Position numbers and translations under genes: made by a program. This document shows, one piece after another, positions 24,737 through 32,228 of a DNA stretch of 64,000 nucleotides (its first letter is position 1; every line of letters starts with the position of its first letter). Source of the DNA: Murimonas intestini (GTDB lineage: Bacteria > Bacillota > Clostridia > Lachnospirales > Lachnospiraceae); NCBI RefSeq assembly GCF_024622195.1, contig NZ_JANKBI010000003.1:186001-250000 (forward strand), in the 5' to 3' direction. A model generated the notes under the pieces. The model worked only from the letters and a program-made list of their open reading frames with translations. It was not told the origin of the DNA and ran no database searches.

Positions 24737-24877
24737 GTTACTGTTCACACGTCACCATACCGCGAGGTGTTTTCGTGCGTATTTGCACGAAAATCCCGAG
24801 GGTTGCAGCGCGAAACGGCGGTTTTGCCGTTTCTGTGCATCGCGGAGCGTGTTACTGGTCACGGAGTGAACAGTAAC
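24737..24877. repeat. Palindromic intergenic repeat element, longest copy
   Basis: GTTACTGTTCAC at 24737-24748 and GTGAACAGTAAC at 24866-24877 are perfect 12-bp inverted repeats enclosing 117 bases. Inside are two smaller hairpins, TTCGTGC/GCACGAA (about 24772-24791) and AAACGGC/GCCGTTT (about 24813-24832). The right end is itself a hairpin (24851-24862 with 24866-24877, one mismatch). The right half recurs in part at 17.6 kb and 32.0 kb. No gene is seen in the whole gap 24550-25019 besides this element and the terminator. The structure fits a small non-coding mobile or regulatory repeat. Confidence 0.7.
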
Positions 24878-25019
24878 GAACTGTTACCTGATTATATCCG
24901 GAAATAAAATTATTTATAGATTATTTAGATGAACCATAGTATACTATCGGTAAGAAGCTGCTAAAATCCGGGAGATGGAGATAAGCAGCATTATTAAAAA
25001 GATGGTAAGGAGGATTGTT

Positions 25020-26126
25020 GTGCGTTTAGTATTCTATCTGCTTCCGGCTGTCATTTTAGTACCTGCCGGAATCTATTTTTATTTTTTCTTTAGGCGGTTT
25101 TTATCCCTGTTCAAGCTGGAAAAGGGAAGGTGGTATACGAGGATACTTTGCCTGATATTTAGTGTTGGCTGTGCAGCTATTGGATGGTGGGTATTTGGGC
25201 TTGGCGCAGTCGTTGTTTATCATTTTCTGGCAGTTTGCCTTATCATGGAGATACTGAATCTGATTTTAAATAAAGTATGGTTTCACGGAAAAAACAGGGT
25301 GTGGGACTTTTTGTATAAAAGCGGTGTCATAGGAGCTGCTGCTGTGGCGTTTGTCTTTATCTACGGATTCTGGAATATGCATCAGATACATGTGACGGAA
25401 TATGATATTACATCTGCCAAGCTGGAGGAAGGAGAGAGTCTGGACATCGCTGTAATATCAGATCTGCATCTTGGCACGTCTATGGATGCCGGGGGATTGT
25501 TAAAGTGGTGCGGGGAGATTGGAGGACAGTCGCCGGATATGCTTCTGCTGGCAGGAGATATTTTTGACGAACACACTAAAAAAGAAGAAATGGAACAGGC
25601 AGCGGAAATACTTGGGGATGTACAGAGCACTTACGGAACATATTACGTATTTGGAAATCACGACCCTAACCACTATCGGACAGACTCTGAATATACTGCT
25701 GAGGAGCTTCGTCTCACATTAGAAGAAGCAGGAGTGAAGGTTCTGGAAGATGAAGCCGTCCTGCTGACTCCCGGTGTATGTCTGATCGGACGGAAGGATG
25801 CATCCACAAATGGGAGAGGGTCAGCAGAGGTTTTAACGGAAGGACTGGATGAGGATGTATTCAAGATTCTTCTGGACCATCAGCCGGGAAAACTAAAGGA
25901 GAACGAGGAGGCAGGGTTTGACCTGCAGATTTCAGGACATACACATGCAGGGCAGATATGGCCTACAGGGCCGCTCATGGAACTGATGGGGATAAATGAG
26001 ATTAATTATGGACACCGCAGGCTGAACACTCTGGATGTTATCGTGAGTTCGGGTATAGCCGGGTGGGGATATCCGGTCAGGACAGGCGGACATAGTGAAT
26101 ACGTAATGATACATTTGTCGCATTAG
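25020..26126 (+). CDS. Membrane-anchored calcineurin-type metallophosphoesterase
   Basis: 368 residues from GTG 25020, chosen because AAGGAGG at 25007-25013 is 6 bases before it. An ATG at 24975 in the same frame would add 15 residues but has its GGAG directly abutting. Three or four membrane helices occupy residues 1-115. The catalytic domain of the YaeI/YkuE type then shows ISDLHLG, LLLAGDIFDE, VFGNHDPNH and ISGHTHAGQIWP, the full di-metal ligand set. It would hydrolyse a phosphoester, probably facing the outside; YaeI acts on lipid-linked phosphates. A MBL-fold gene follows 33 bases later. Confidence 0.88.
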   Translation: MRLVFYLLPAVILVPAGIYFYFFFRRFLSLFKLEKGRWYTRILCLIFSVGCAAIGWWVFGLGAVVVYHFLAVCLIMEILNLILNKVWFHGKNRVWDFLYKSGVIGAAAVAFVFIYGFWNMHQIHVTEYDITSAKLEEGESLDIAVISDLHLGTSMDAGGLLKWCGEIGGQSPDMLLLAGDIFDEHTKKEEMEQAAEILGDVQSTYGTYYVFGNHDPNHYRTDSEYTAEELRLTLEEAGVKVLEDEAVLLTPGVCLIGRKDASTNGRGSAEVLTEGLDEDVFKILLDHQPGKLKENEEAGFDLQISGHTHAGQIWPTGPLMELMGINEINYGHRRLNTLDVIVSSGIAGWGYPVRTGGHSEYVMIHLSH

Positions 26127-26159
26127 GATATATTGTGCAGAAAAGGGCGGGGAAAATAT

Positions 26160-26960
26160 ATGAAGTTAACTATGCTGGGAACAGGACATGCGGCGGCGGT
26201 TGAGTGCTATAATACTTGTTTTGTCCTGTCAGAAAAGGATAAGTATTTTCTTATTGATGCAGGTGGAGGCAACCAGATACTGATGCAGCTGAAGAAGGCA
26301 GGAATTCCTGTTGAGCAGATACATGATATTTTTGTTACACATGAGCATATTGACCACCTGCTGGGCGTTTTCTGGATGATCCGGATTATCGGACAGAAGA
26401 TAAACCAGAAAAAATATGAGGGTGATCTGAACATATACTGCCACAGCGAACTGGCCGGGAAAATCGAATCGATTGCGCGGCTGACCATTATGCCGAAAAT
26501 TATCAGGCTTCTGGGAGGGCGTATCAGGATCGTTGCTGTTGAAGACGGTGAAAAAAGGAAAATCATAGATCATAAGGTGAAATTTTTTGATATCGGTTCA
26601 AGGAAAGCGAAGCAGTATGGATTTACACTAAAGCTGGATAATGAGAGGAAATTTACATGTCTGGGCGATGAACCATATAATCCGGAAAACTATGAAGAGG
26701 TCAGGAAAAGTGAATGGCTGATGCATGAAGCCTTCTGCCTCTATAGTCAGAATGAAAGGTTCAAGCCTTATGAGAAGAGCCACAGTACAGTAAAAGATGC
26801 CTGTCAGGCAGCAGCTGAATTGAAAGTTCCGAATCTAATTTTATATCACACAGAAGATGAGAACCTGCCCCGCAGAAAACATATGTACACAGAAGAAGGA
26901 CGCCAGTACTACAGAGGAAATCTGTTTGTGCCGGATGATCTGGAGGTAATAAAATTATAA
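26160..26960 (+). CDS. MBL-fold metallo-hydrolase (RNase Z-like)
   Basis: 266 residues. MLGTGHAAAVECYNTCFVL at the N-terminus, FLIDAGGG, the zinc-binding THEHIDHLLG, and LGDEPYN and HSTVKDACQAA later are typical of the metallo-beta-lactamase fold, closest in layout to the RNase Z/AtsA group. ATG 26160 with GGCGGGG upstream is preferred over the frame opening at 26133. The specific substrate is uncertain; a phosphodiesterase or esterase role is possible. A terminator follows at 26999. Confidence 0.82.
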   Translation: MKLTMLGTGHAAAVECYNTCFVLSEKDKYFLIDAGGGNQILMQLKKAGIPVEQIHDIFVTHEHIDHLLGVFWMIRIIGQKINQKKYEGDLNIYCHSELAGKIESIARLTIMPKIIRLLGGRIRIVAVEDGEKRKIIDHKVKFFDIGSRKAKQYGFTLKLDNERKFTCLGDEPYNPENYEEVRKSEWLMHEAFCLYSQNERFKPYEKSHSTVKDACQAAAELKVPNLILYHTEDENLPRRKHMYTEEGRQYYRGNLFVPDDLEVIKL

Positions 26961-26998
26961 ACTGGATAAGGTTTAGTTTTAATATAATAACCATATTG

Positions 26999-27039
26999 CA
27001 GCCGGGCGCCCAGATCTGCGGGCATCCGGCTGTATTTTT
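26999..27039 (+). terminator. Rho-independent terminator after the MBL-fold gene
   Basis: CAGCCGG (26999-27005) pairs with CCGGCTG (27026-27032), with an inner GCCC/GGGC pairing, followed by TATTTTT. It also lies just past the stop of the convergent DUF4317-like gene. Confidence 0.85.
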
Positions 27040-27047
27040 GGGAAGTA

Positions 27048-27668
27048 TCACACGCCTAAAATTTTCAATATCTCTAAATGAGGATGTCCTGCATCAGACT
27101 GAAATACATCCACATAATTCTGCTCAGCACTTCTGTCGGCAAAAGCCGGGAAAATAAATCCACACTCTGGTTTGCCTGGTTCATATTCACCTGACAGCGG
27201 ACAGATGGCGCATATGATATATTCATATACTTCTTCAGATTCACCCAGTCTCTCATGATCAGCCCCTTTAACCGGAACATCATAACGATCATGAAACACA
27301 AAAACCGCATAGTCGTGCTTAACCTGATATAATTCAGATACCAGTTCATAGAATGTGTCCATCAATGCATCATTCTTCAGTCCGCAAGATTTCATGCACA
27401 TCAAAAGATGCCACATGCTTCCCTGCTTCATTGAATCTTTGGGAAATTTATATCTTTTCAGATTTTCATTGGTACCGGAAAAAGGAATTGCTTTAGCAAC
27501 AGCAAGTTTTTTACTTTTCTCTGCGGCTGAAAGCTTCAAGAAATTTGTGTTAAAGGTCCCGTCTATTTCGCCGTCAGCATCCATATAACTTCCGGCAATC
27601 CTGGTCATGGAAGTCCGTGCTGGAGTCATGCGTCTGGTTAATTCCATCATATCTTCTCTGTTTATCAT
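27048..27668 (-). CDS. DUF4317-like protein, short form
   Basis: 206 residues, soluble. The start MINREDMMELTRRMTP...ITRIAGSYMDADGEI and the FNTNFLKLSAAEKSKKLAVAKAIPFSGT segment resemble DUF4317, and YEYIICAICPLSGEYEPGKPECGFIFPAFADRS resembles its middle part. As I recall the family, full members are close to 400 residues, so this one lacks most of the C-terminal half. It ends HLEILKILGV-stop a few bases before a terminator-like hairpin. AGAGAAGATATG... the ribosome site is weak. Function unknown. Confidence 0.6.
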   Translation of the reverse strand: MINREDMMELTRRMTPARTSMTRIAGSYMDADGEIDGTFNTNFLKLSAAEKSKKLAVAKAIPFSGTNENLKRYKFPKDSMKQGSMWHLLMCMKSCGLKNDALMDTFYELVSELYQVKHDYAVFVFHDRYDVPVKGADHERLGESEEVYEYIICAICPLSGEYEPGKPECGFIFPAFADRSAEQNYVDVFQSDAGHPHLEILKILGV

Positions 27669-27724
27669 TTTATTCTCCGATCAGTCCACAAGCCTGTGTT
27701 GCTTTCTCAAATTTAAATACATAA

Positions 27725-27764
27725 AAAATCTCAGGTATCCAACAATTTGGCAACCTGAGATTTT
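27725..27764 (-). terminator. Terminator after tRNA-Glu
   Basis: AAAATCTCAGGT (27725-27736) and ACCTGAGATTTT (27753-27764) form a 12-bp stem with a 16-base loop. Read on the minus strand the stem ends in a T-run, 7 bases after the tRNA. Confidence 0.88.
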
Positions 27765-27770
27765 AATTAG

Positions 27771-27842
27771 CAGTTCGTAGGGGAATCGAACCCCTGTTTC
27801 CGCCGTGAGAGGGCGGCGTCTTAACCGCTTGACCAACGAACC
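27771..27842 (-). tRNA. tRNA-Glu (anticodon CUC)
   Basis: A 72-base cloverleaf on the minus strand: acceptor GGTTCGT with ACGAACT, D arm GGTCAAGCGGTTAAGAC, anticodon arm CCGCC-CTCTCAC-GGCGG with CTC at 27809-27807, and T arm GGGGTTCGATTCCCC. The acceptor closes with a G-U pair at position 1-72. CCA is not encoded. It decodes GAG. The sequence pattern is that of glutamate tRNAs of Firmicutes. Confidence 0.95.
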
Positions 27843-27853
27843 TTACAGACATT

Positions 27854-27882
27854 ATAATATACCATCTTTCCAAAAAAAGCAA
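27854..27882 (-). promoter_or_regulatory. Promoter of tRNA-Glu
   Basis: On the minus strand TTGCTT (27882-27877), a 17-base spacer and TATTAT (27859-27854) lie 12 bases before the tRNA 5' end. Confidence 0.65.
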
Positions 27883-28083
27883 GTACTTTTTTCAAATTTT
27901 TTCAAAAAATTTTTTAATATGCAAAATTCAACCAATTTCTGCGCTAAACGGTCTGTGCAGCCCTTATAATTCCTGGGAAAAATATCGTTTACAGTTTCTT
28001 CCGACTGAAGTAGCACAAAAATTAATAAAAGGAAAGGACACTGCATACACAGCATCCTTTCCTTTCATTAGCTCCGATATTCA

Positions 28084-28440
28084 TTAAACCTTCAGCCTGA
28101 TTCTGGCTTTGGAGGTTTTCCCCATTGTCTGTGCCCTCTCTGAAATCTCTTTTTTACTGTATCTCCTTGCATATCTGGAACCGGGGGTCTCCATATCCAG
28201 ATGATATCCCATAAAGATTTCCTTCATCCTTATAATGAAGTAATCCTTCCACTCTGACGCTACAGCAAAGATGTCTCCAACAGCATAAAACATCTTTTCA
28301 AACAAAGTCAAACTGGAACCGGGCATTTCATCCAACCTCTTTTTGGAATACCACCATGCCTCCAGAAGCAATACACAAGTTCCTACCAGAACTAAAAGCA
28401 AAAGAAATGCACTTACAACTTTAACTACCATTTCTAACAT
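28084..28440 (-). CDS. Small single-span membrane protein
   Basis: 118 residues from ATG 28440, which follows AAAGGAGG by 8 bases; the frame opens further at 28488 without such a site. A membrane helix spans about residues 6-30 (VVSAFLLLLVLVGTCVLLLEAWW). The rest is soluble and basic, ending KKEISERAQTMGKTSKARIRLKV. No family recognised. It stands alone between tRNA-Glu and a long AT-rich gap. Confidence 0.6.
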   Translation of the reverse strand: MLEMVVKVVSAFLLLLVLVGTCVLLLEAWWYSKKRLDEMPGSSLTLFEKMFYAVGDIFAVASEWKDYFIIRMKEIFMGYHLDMETPGSRYARRYSKKEISERAQTMGKTSKARIRLKV

Positions 28441-28499
28441 ACAGACCGCCTCCTTTTTGACAGACACATACATTTCATGTTCCAGCATTTAACTTGTCT

Positions 28500-28889
28500 C
28501 TTCAATATTAAAATTTGATATGTTTTTAATATTGTTGTTTTTTTACTTCTTTATTACCTTTATAATATTCCACTTTAAATGCATAGTCAATATATTTAGA
28601 TGGATAATTTATTATATTTCTATAAAATATCTGCTTATTTTATTCGCCAGTGATATTCGTTTATAGCTTTTACCGGTGCTGAGAGGGCAGCTTATGGATC
28701 AGAATTCTGAATCTCAGATGTGGACAGATAATTACAGATAAATACTTGTATAAAATTAAATATTAAAAATAATCAAGGTAAAATGTCTGTATACAAAAAA
28801 TAAACTAATTATATCTGCTATTTACAAATAAATATAAATGCGGTAACATAAATATATACACAATGGTGCTGGGGGAAAGGAGGAGAGAT
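28500..28889. other. AT-rich intergenic gap with no gene seen
   Basis: Nearly 400 bases between two divergent orphan genes. It is strongly AT-rich and has many TATA-like stretches, so specific promoters cannot be picked out. A 12-bp palindrome (TCAGAATTCTGA) lies near 28700. I see no ORF, tRNA or clear RNA structure. Confidence 0.5.
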
Positions 28890-29861
28890 ATGAAGAAAAT
28901 TATTTTGTGCTTTAGTATGTTTTTATGCCTGATACTTTTAGGATTTACAGGGAAAGAAGTTACCATACAATTAAAAGACATTGAAGAGGTATCAGAAATT
29001 CAGTTGAATACAGCAAAGATAAGTATACAACATTTTGGTAAGGAAAGAGCAATAAAGCTTATGGATGAAATCAGGGAGGCGCCACTCTTAGATGAAGGTG
29101 ATAGGGAAACGATCCAGAATAATGGATACTATCATACGGTTTCTATAATATATAATGACGGCTCCAAAGACATGTTCCTTTTCTTCAAAGTTGACGATAA
29201 GTGGTATATGGAGACAACGGGAGGAACGATATATAAAGATGCTGAGTTTATTACATCATATATTGATTGGCAGGAAATTAATATGGAACCTTACCTGGGC
29301 GTACCATCTGAATGGGAGTTAAAACTTAACAAACAATTTAGCATATTGGATTTACGGTATTTTTTCATAGAAGAAGTTAAGCAGAAGATGGAATATGGAA
29401 GTTCTGAGGAAGATGCGGTTTTATATGCAAAAGAAAGAATAAACAGGTCTATGACGATATACCAATATGCATTAGAAGAGGGGTATGAACTGCCGGAAAC
29501 CGAATATGATAAACTAATGGAGAAGCATATAGAAGAAGTGGAAAGTGCAGTAAATTATGAAGAAATTGAAGAATACTACGAAGAGTTTGATACTACCTTG
29601 AAAGATTATATTCTAAAACTTAAAGAATATTATAGAGTCATGGATACTATAGACAAATTATATAAAATCAAATACGAAGAATTTAAAAATGGGAAAGATA
29701 AGATTAACGGTAAAGTTTGTGATGATGTTGAGGAATATTGGTATAGATTTGTTTCAGAAGTAATTTATGAAAAGGCTGAAAAATATGATATGAGTAATTT
29801 TTTAAATGAATTAAAGGACGCGGAGGAGTATTATTACAGGCATTATAGTCAAATGAATTAA
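28890..29861 (+). CDS. Secreted hypothetical protein, Glu/Tyr-rich
   Basis: 323 residues from ATG 28890, just after AAAGGAGGAG. A hydrophobic N-terminal segment (ILCFSMFLCLILLGFTG) looks like an uncleaved anchor or a signal peptide. The first half contains a beta-rich part (YYHTVSIIYNDGSKDMFLFFKVDDKWYMETTGG). The second half is helical, acidic and tyrosine-rich (EEIEEYYEEFDTTLKDYILKLKEYYRVMD), possibly coiled-coil and vaguely like the SurA N-terminal domain. No family recognised. AT-rich codon use differs from the housekeeping genes on either side and may mean recent acquisition. Confidence 0.65.
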   Translation: MKKIILCFSMFLCLILLGFTGKEVTIQLKDIEEVSEIQLNTAKISIQHFGKERAIKLMDEIREAPLLDEGDRETIQNNGYYHTVSIIYNDGSKDMFLFFKVDDKWYMETTGGTIYKDAEFITSYIDWQEINMEPYLGVPSEWELKLNKQFSILDLRYFFIEEVKQKMEYGSSEEDAVLYAKERINRSMTIYQYALEEGYELPETEYDKLMEKHIEEVESAVNYEEIEEYYEEFDTTLKDYILKLKEYYRVMDTIDKLYKIKYEEFKNGKDKINGKVCDDVEEYWYRFVSEVIYEKAEKYDMSNFLNELKDAEEYYYRHYSQMN

Positions 29862-29950
29862 AATATTTATACCATATCAAATCAATATGCAGTGCAGCAG
29901 CGTTGATTTCAGCATGCAGGACATTTTTTTAAGGACAGGGGGGTAAGTGA

Positions 29951-30316
29951 ATGGAAAAAGGGCACCCGGAAAGGGGAAAGAAAATTTTACATATATTTTT
30001 TGTTACATTAACTGTTGTTATTATACTATCCTGCATAATGGATTTTGCCGAACAGGGATTCCCGTCTGCTATAATTTCAGTGGTATCAGGTATTCTTCAA
30101 ATTTATATTGCGTATTTATTGAAAACAAGACATAATTGGGCCATATGGGTATTTATGATCCTGGGTGTTTCCCATCTGATCTTTTTATTTATAAGGATGA
30201 TAGGAAGACCGTTATATATTTATCTGATCATAGTTGATATATTCTATGTGGTATCTGCAATAGTTTTAAATATTTTTATCAAAGATATCAGATGTTATTT
30301 AAGCGGAGAAGAATAG
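29951..30316 (+). CDS. Small four-helix membrane protein
   Basis: 121 residues with about four membrane helices (ILHIFFVTLTVVIILSCIMDFA, AIISVVSGILQIYIAYLL, IWVFMILGVSHLIFLFI, IYLIIVDIFYVVSAIVL) and short loops. No motif identifies a function. It follows the secreted orphan by 89 bases on the same strand and is followed by a terminator, so the two may share a transcript. Confidence 0.6.
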   Translation: MEKGHPERGKKILHIFFVTLTVVIILSCIMDFAEQGFPSAIISVVSGILQIYIAYLLKTRHNWAIWVFMILGVSHLIFLFIRMIGRPLYIYLIIVDIFYVVSAIVLNIFIKDIRCYLSGEE

Positions 30317-30359
30317 AATACATTATCGTGCGCAGCACGCCCATCCGAAGGAAGGGTAC

Positions 30360-30404
30360 AAAAAAGGAGACTGGGTGTAAATAAAATCAGTCTCCTTTTT
30401 TTTT
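30360..30404. terminator. Bidirectional terminator
   Basis: AAAAAAGGAGACTG (30360-30373) pairs with CAGTCTCCTTTTTT (30388-30401), with A-run and T-run on the two sides. It separates the plus-strand membrane-protein gene from the minus-strand MATE gene. Confidence 0.92.
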
Positions 30405-30423
30405 CAGCAGTGTGTAAGAGAGC

Positions 30424-31791
30424 TTAACGCCCGGCAGGGACTTCCCCAGCCTTGAATATGCGCCTCAGCATCACAACAGCTGCAATTGACAATACAAATT
30501 CTGCAACAAACTGTGCATACGGAAGTCCGTACAGAGGGAACAGGATATTCAGCACATACAGCGCCGGAATCTCCAGCAGAATTTTCCTCAGGATCGCAAA
30601 CGCCAGCGCTGAGCGGCCATGCCCCACTGCCTGAAAGACACCTACTGCAATAAAGTCCATGCAGAGAAACGGCAGACAGAGGCAGAAACCCCGCAGGAAG
30701 CTTGTCCCGTAAGAAATAATACTCTCATTTTTCATAAAAGCATTTATAATAGGCCCTGCGCCAACACTGAACGAGATTAACACCACAACCATCAGCGGAA
30801 CGACCGTCTTGATCGTAAACATAATGGATTCTTTCATACGTTTCCTGTTATTGCTGGCGTAGTTATAGCTGATCAGCGGCATGACGCCCTGAGAAAATCC
30901 CATTGCCACCTGCAGCGGCACCATATTTACCTTCTGGGCGATCCCCATGGCAGCCACTGCATGGGCGCCAAAGGGAGATGTAAAGTTGTTTAAGATGGTC
31001 ATGCCGGTGACATTGAGCAGATTCTGGATTGCTGCTGGAATCCCAACTCCGAAGATCCCAAGTACAATATCCTTCTGAAAGCCGAACTTTTTTGGGGAAA
31101 TACATACCACGGTGCTTTTTCTGCGCACATACAGCAGCACAAAGAAATAACAGCATGCCACACAGTTTGACAGAAAAGTGGCAAGACCGGCCCCGGCCGC
31201 GCCCATATTCAGCCCCCAGGGCAGAATAAAAATCGGGTCCAGTATAATATTTAAAAGACACCCGCTCATGGTACCGATGCTCGCATGCAGAGACGCGCCC
31301 TCCGCCCTCACCATATAAGCCATTACCACATTCAGAATCGCCGGGGCCGCGCCGCATAATACCGTCCAGCGCAGGTATCCCCGTGTCGCTTCTATTGTAT
31401 TGGCATCTGCTCCAAGCACAGTAAGCAATGGATTCTGGAAAGAAAAACACAAAAGTGAGAATAACAGGCCGGAAATCAGCGAACAGTAAAATCCGAATGA
31501 TGAACTCCGCCTGACTGTATCATATTTCTTGCTCCCCAGCGCACGGCTCATCATACTTGAACTTCCAACGCCGAACAGATTGTTGACTGCGTTGAACGCC
31601 AGGAGTACCGGCGCTGCCAATGTTACAGCAGCATTCTGCACCGGGTCATTTAACATTCCTACAAAATAAGTGTCTGCCAGGTTATAAATCACCATGACCA
31701 GCGAGCTGACTACTGTGGGAATTGAAAGCTGCATTACGGCTTTAGGTATTGGCATCTTCTCAAATAACAATATTTTCTGGTCATCTGCCAT
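30424..31791 (-). CDS. MATE-family efflux transporter
   Basis: 455 residues with 12 membrane helices. Family traits are PTVVSSLVMVIYNLADTYFVG near the N-terminus, VNNLFGVGSSSMMSRALG, and GVMPLISYNYASNNRKRM in the second half. MATE proteins export cationic drugs or metabolites in exchange for Na+ or H+. The substrate is unknown. AAGGAGG lies just upstream of the ATG. A 430-base gap lies upstream, and a bidirectional terminator follows. Confidence 0.9.
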   Translation of the reverse strand: MADDQKILLFEKMPIPKAVMQLSIPTVVSSLVMVIYNLADTYFVGMLNDPVQNAAVTLAAPVLLAFNAVNNLFGVGSSSMMSRALGSKKYDTVRRSSSFGFYCSLISGLLFSLLCFSFQNPLLTVLGADANTIEATRGYLRWTVLCGAAPAILNVVMAYMVRAEGASLHASIGTMSGCLLNIILDPIFILPWGLNMGAAGAGLATFLSNCVACCYFFVLLYVRRKSTVVCISPKKFGFQKDIVLGIFGVGIPAAIQNLLNVTGMTILNNFTSPFGAHAVAAMGIAQKVNMVPLQVAMGFSQGVMPLISYNYASNNRKRMKESIMFTIKTVVPLMVVVLISFSVGAGPIINAFMKNESIISYGTSFLRGFCLCLPFLCMDFIAVGVFQAVGHGRSALAFAILRKILLEIPALYVLNILFPLYGLPYAQFVAEFVLSIAAVVMLRRIFKAGEVPAGR

Positions 31792-32018
31792 CTTTTGTTT
31801 CCTCCTTTATAAAAGTGCGGCATCCTCACAGATGTCCGCACATGTACTTTTATTGTAGCATAAGAAAGTAGTTAAAACAAGCCGTGTCTAAAATCGGAAC
31901 CAACCGGAAATAATATGCGGTTTTTTGGGGGAGGCTTTGCCCTTGACAACGCAGTATTATTTTGATATATTTAGTTCGAACAAAAGTTCCGAATAAGTGT
32001 TTGACAAGGGAAGATGCA

Positions 32019-32072
32019 AGTCTTTTCTGTGTATCACGGAGTGTGTTGCTGATCACGGAGAGAACAGTGACC
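32019..32072 (+). repeat. Dispersed repeat, degenerate copy
   Basis: From TTTTCTGTGTATCACGGAG to GAACAGTGAC this stretch aligns with 24829-24877 with mostly transition differences; the 20-base core at 32047-32066 matches 17 of 20. The gap 31800-32228 holds this copy, an isolated TTGACA near 31944 and the promoter of the topoisomerase genes. No other feature is seen. Confidence 0.55.
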
Positions 32073-32110
32073 ATTTACTTATTTGGCAAAGCGGCGGCGG
32101 ATAATTATGC

Positions 32111-32139
32111 TTGATTATTTTTTTTAAACTATTTATAAT
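32111..32139 (+). promoter_or_regulatory. Sigma-A promoter of the topoisomerase genes
   Basis: TTGATT at 32111-32116, 17 bases, TATAAT at 32134-32139. The leader to the ATG at 32229 is about 80 bases. The spacer contains a run of nine T, which may bend or loosen the DNA; topoisomerase promoters are often supercoiling-sensitive. Confidence 0.7.
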
Positions 32140-32228
32140 TGAATCTGAGTATAAAGCTGGCTTAACGTCAGCGGAAGTAGGCTCTGGGTGACCAGGGCTT
32201 ATTTTGGGAATAGAAAGGAATATGGGAT

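Noticed and set aside
27852..28055. 67-codon minus-strand ORF upstream of tRNA-Glu
   Set aside because: It runs through the tRNA promoter and poly-T stretches, and has no ribosome site.
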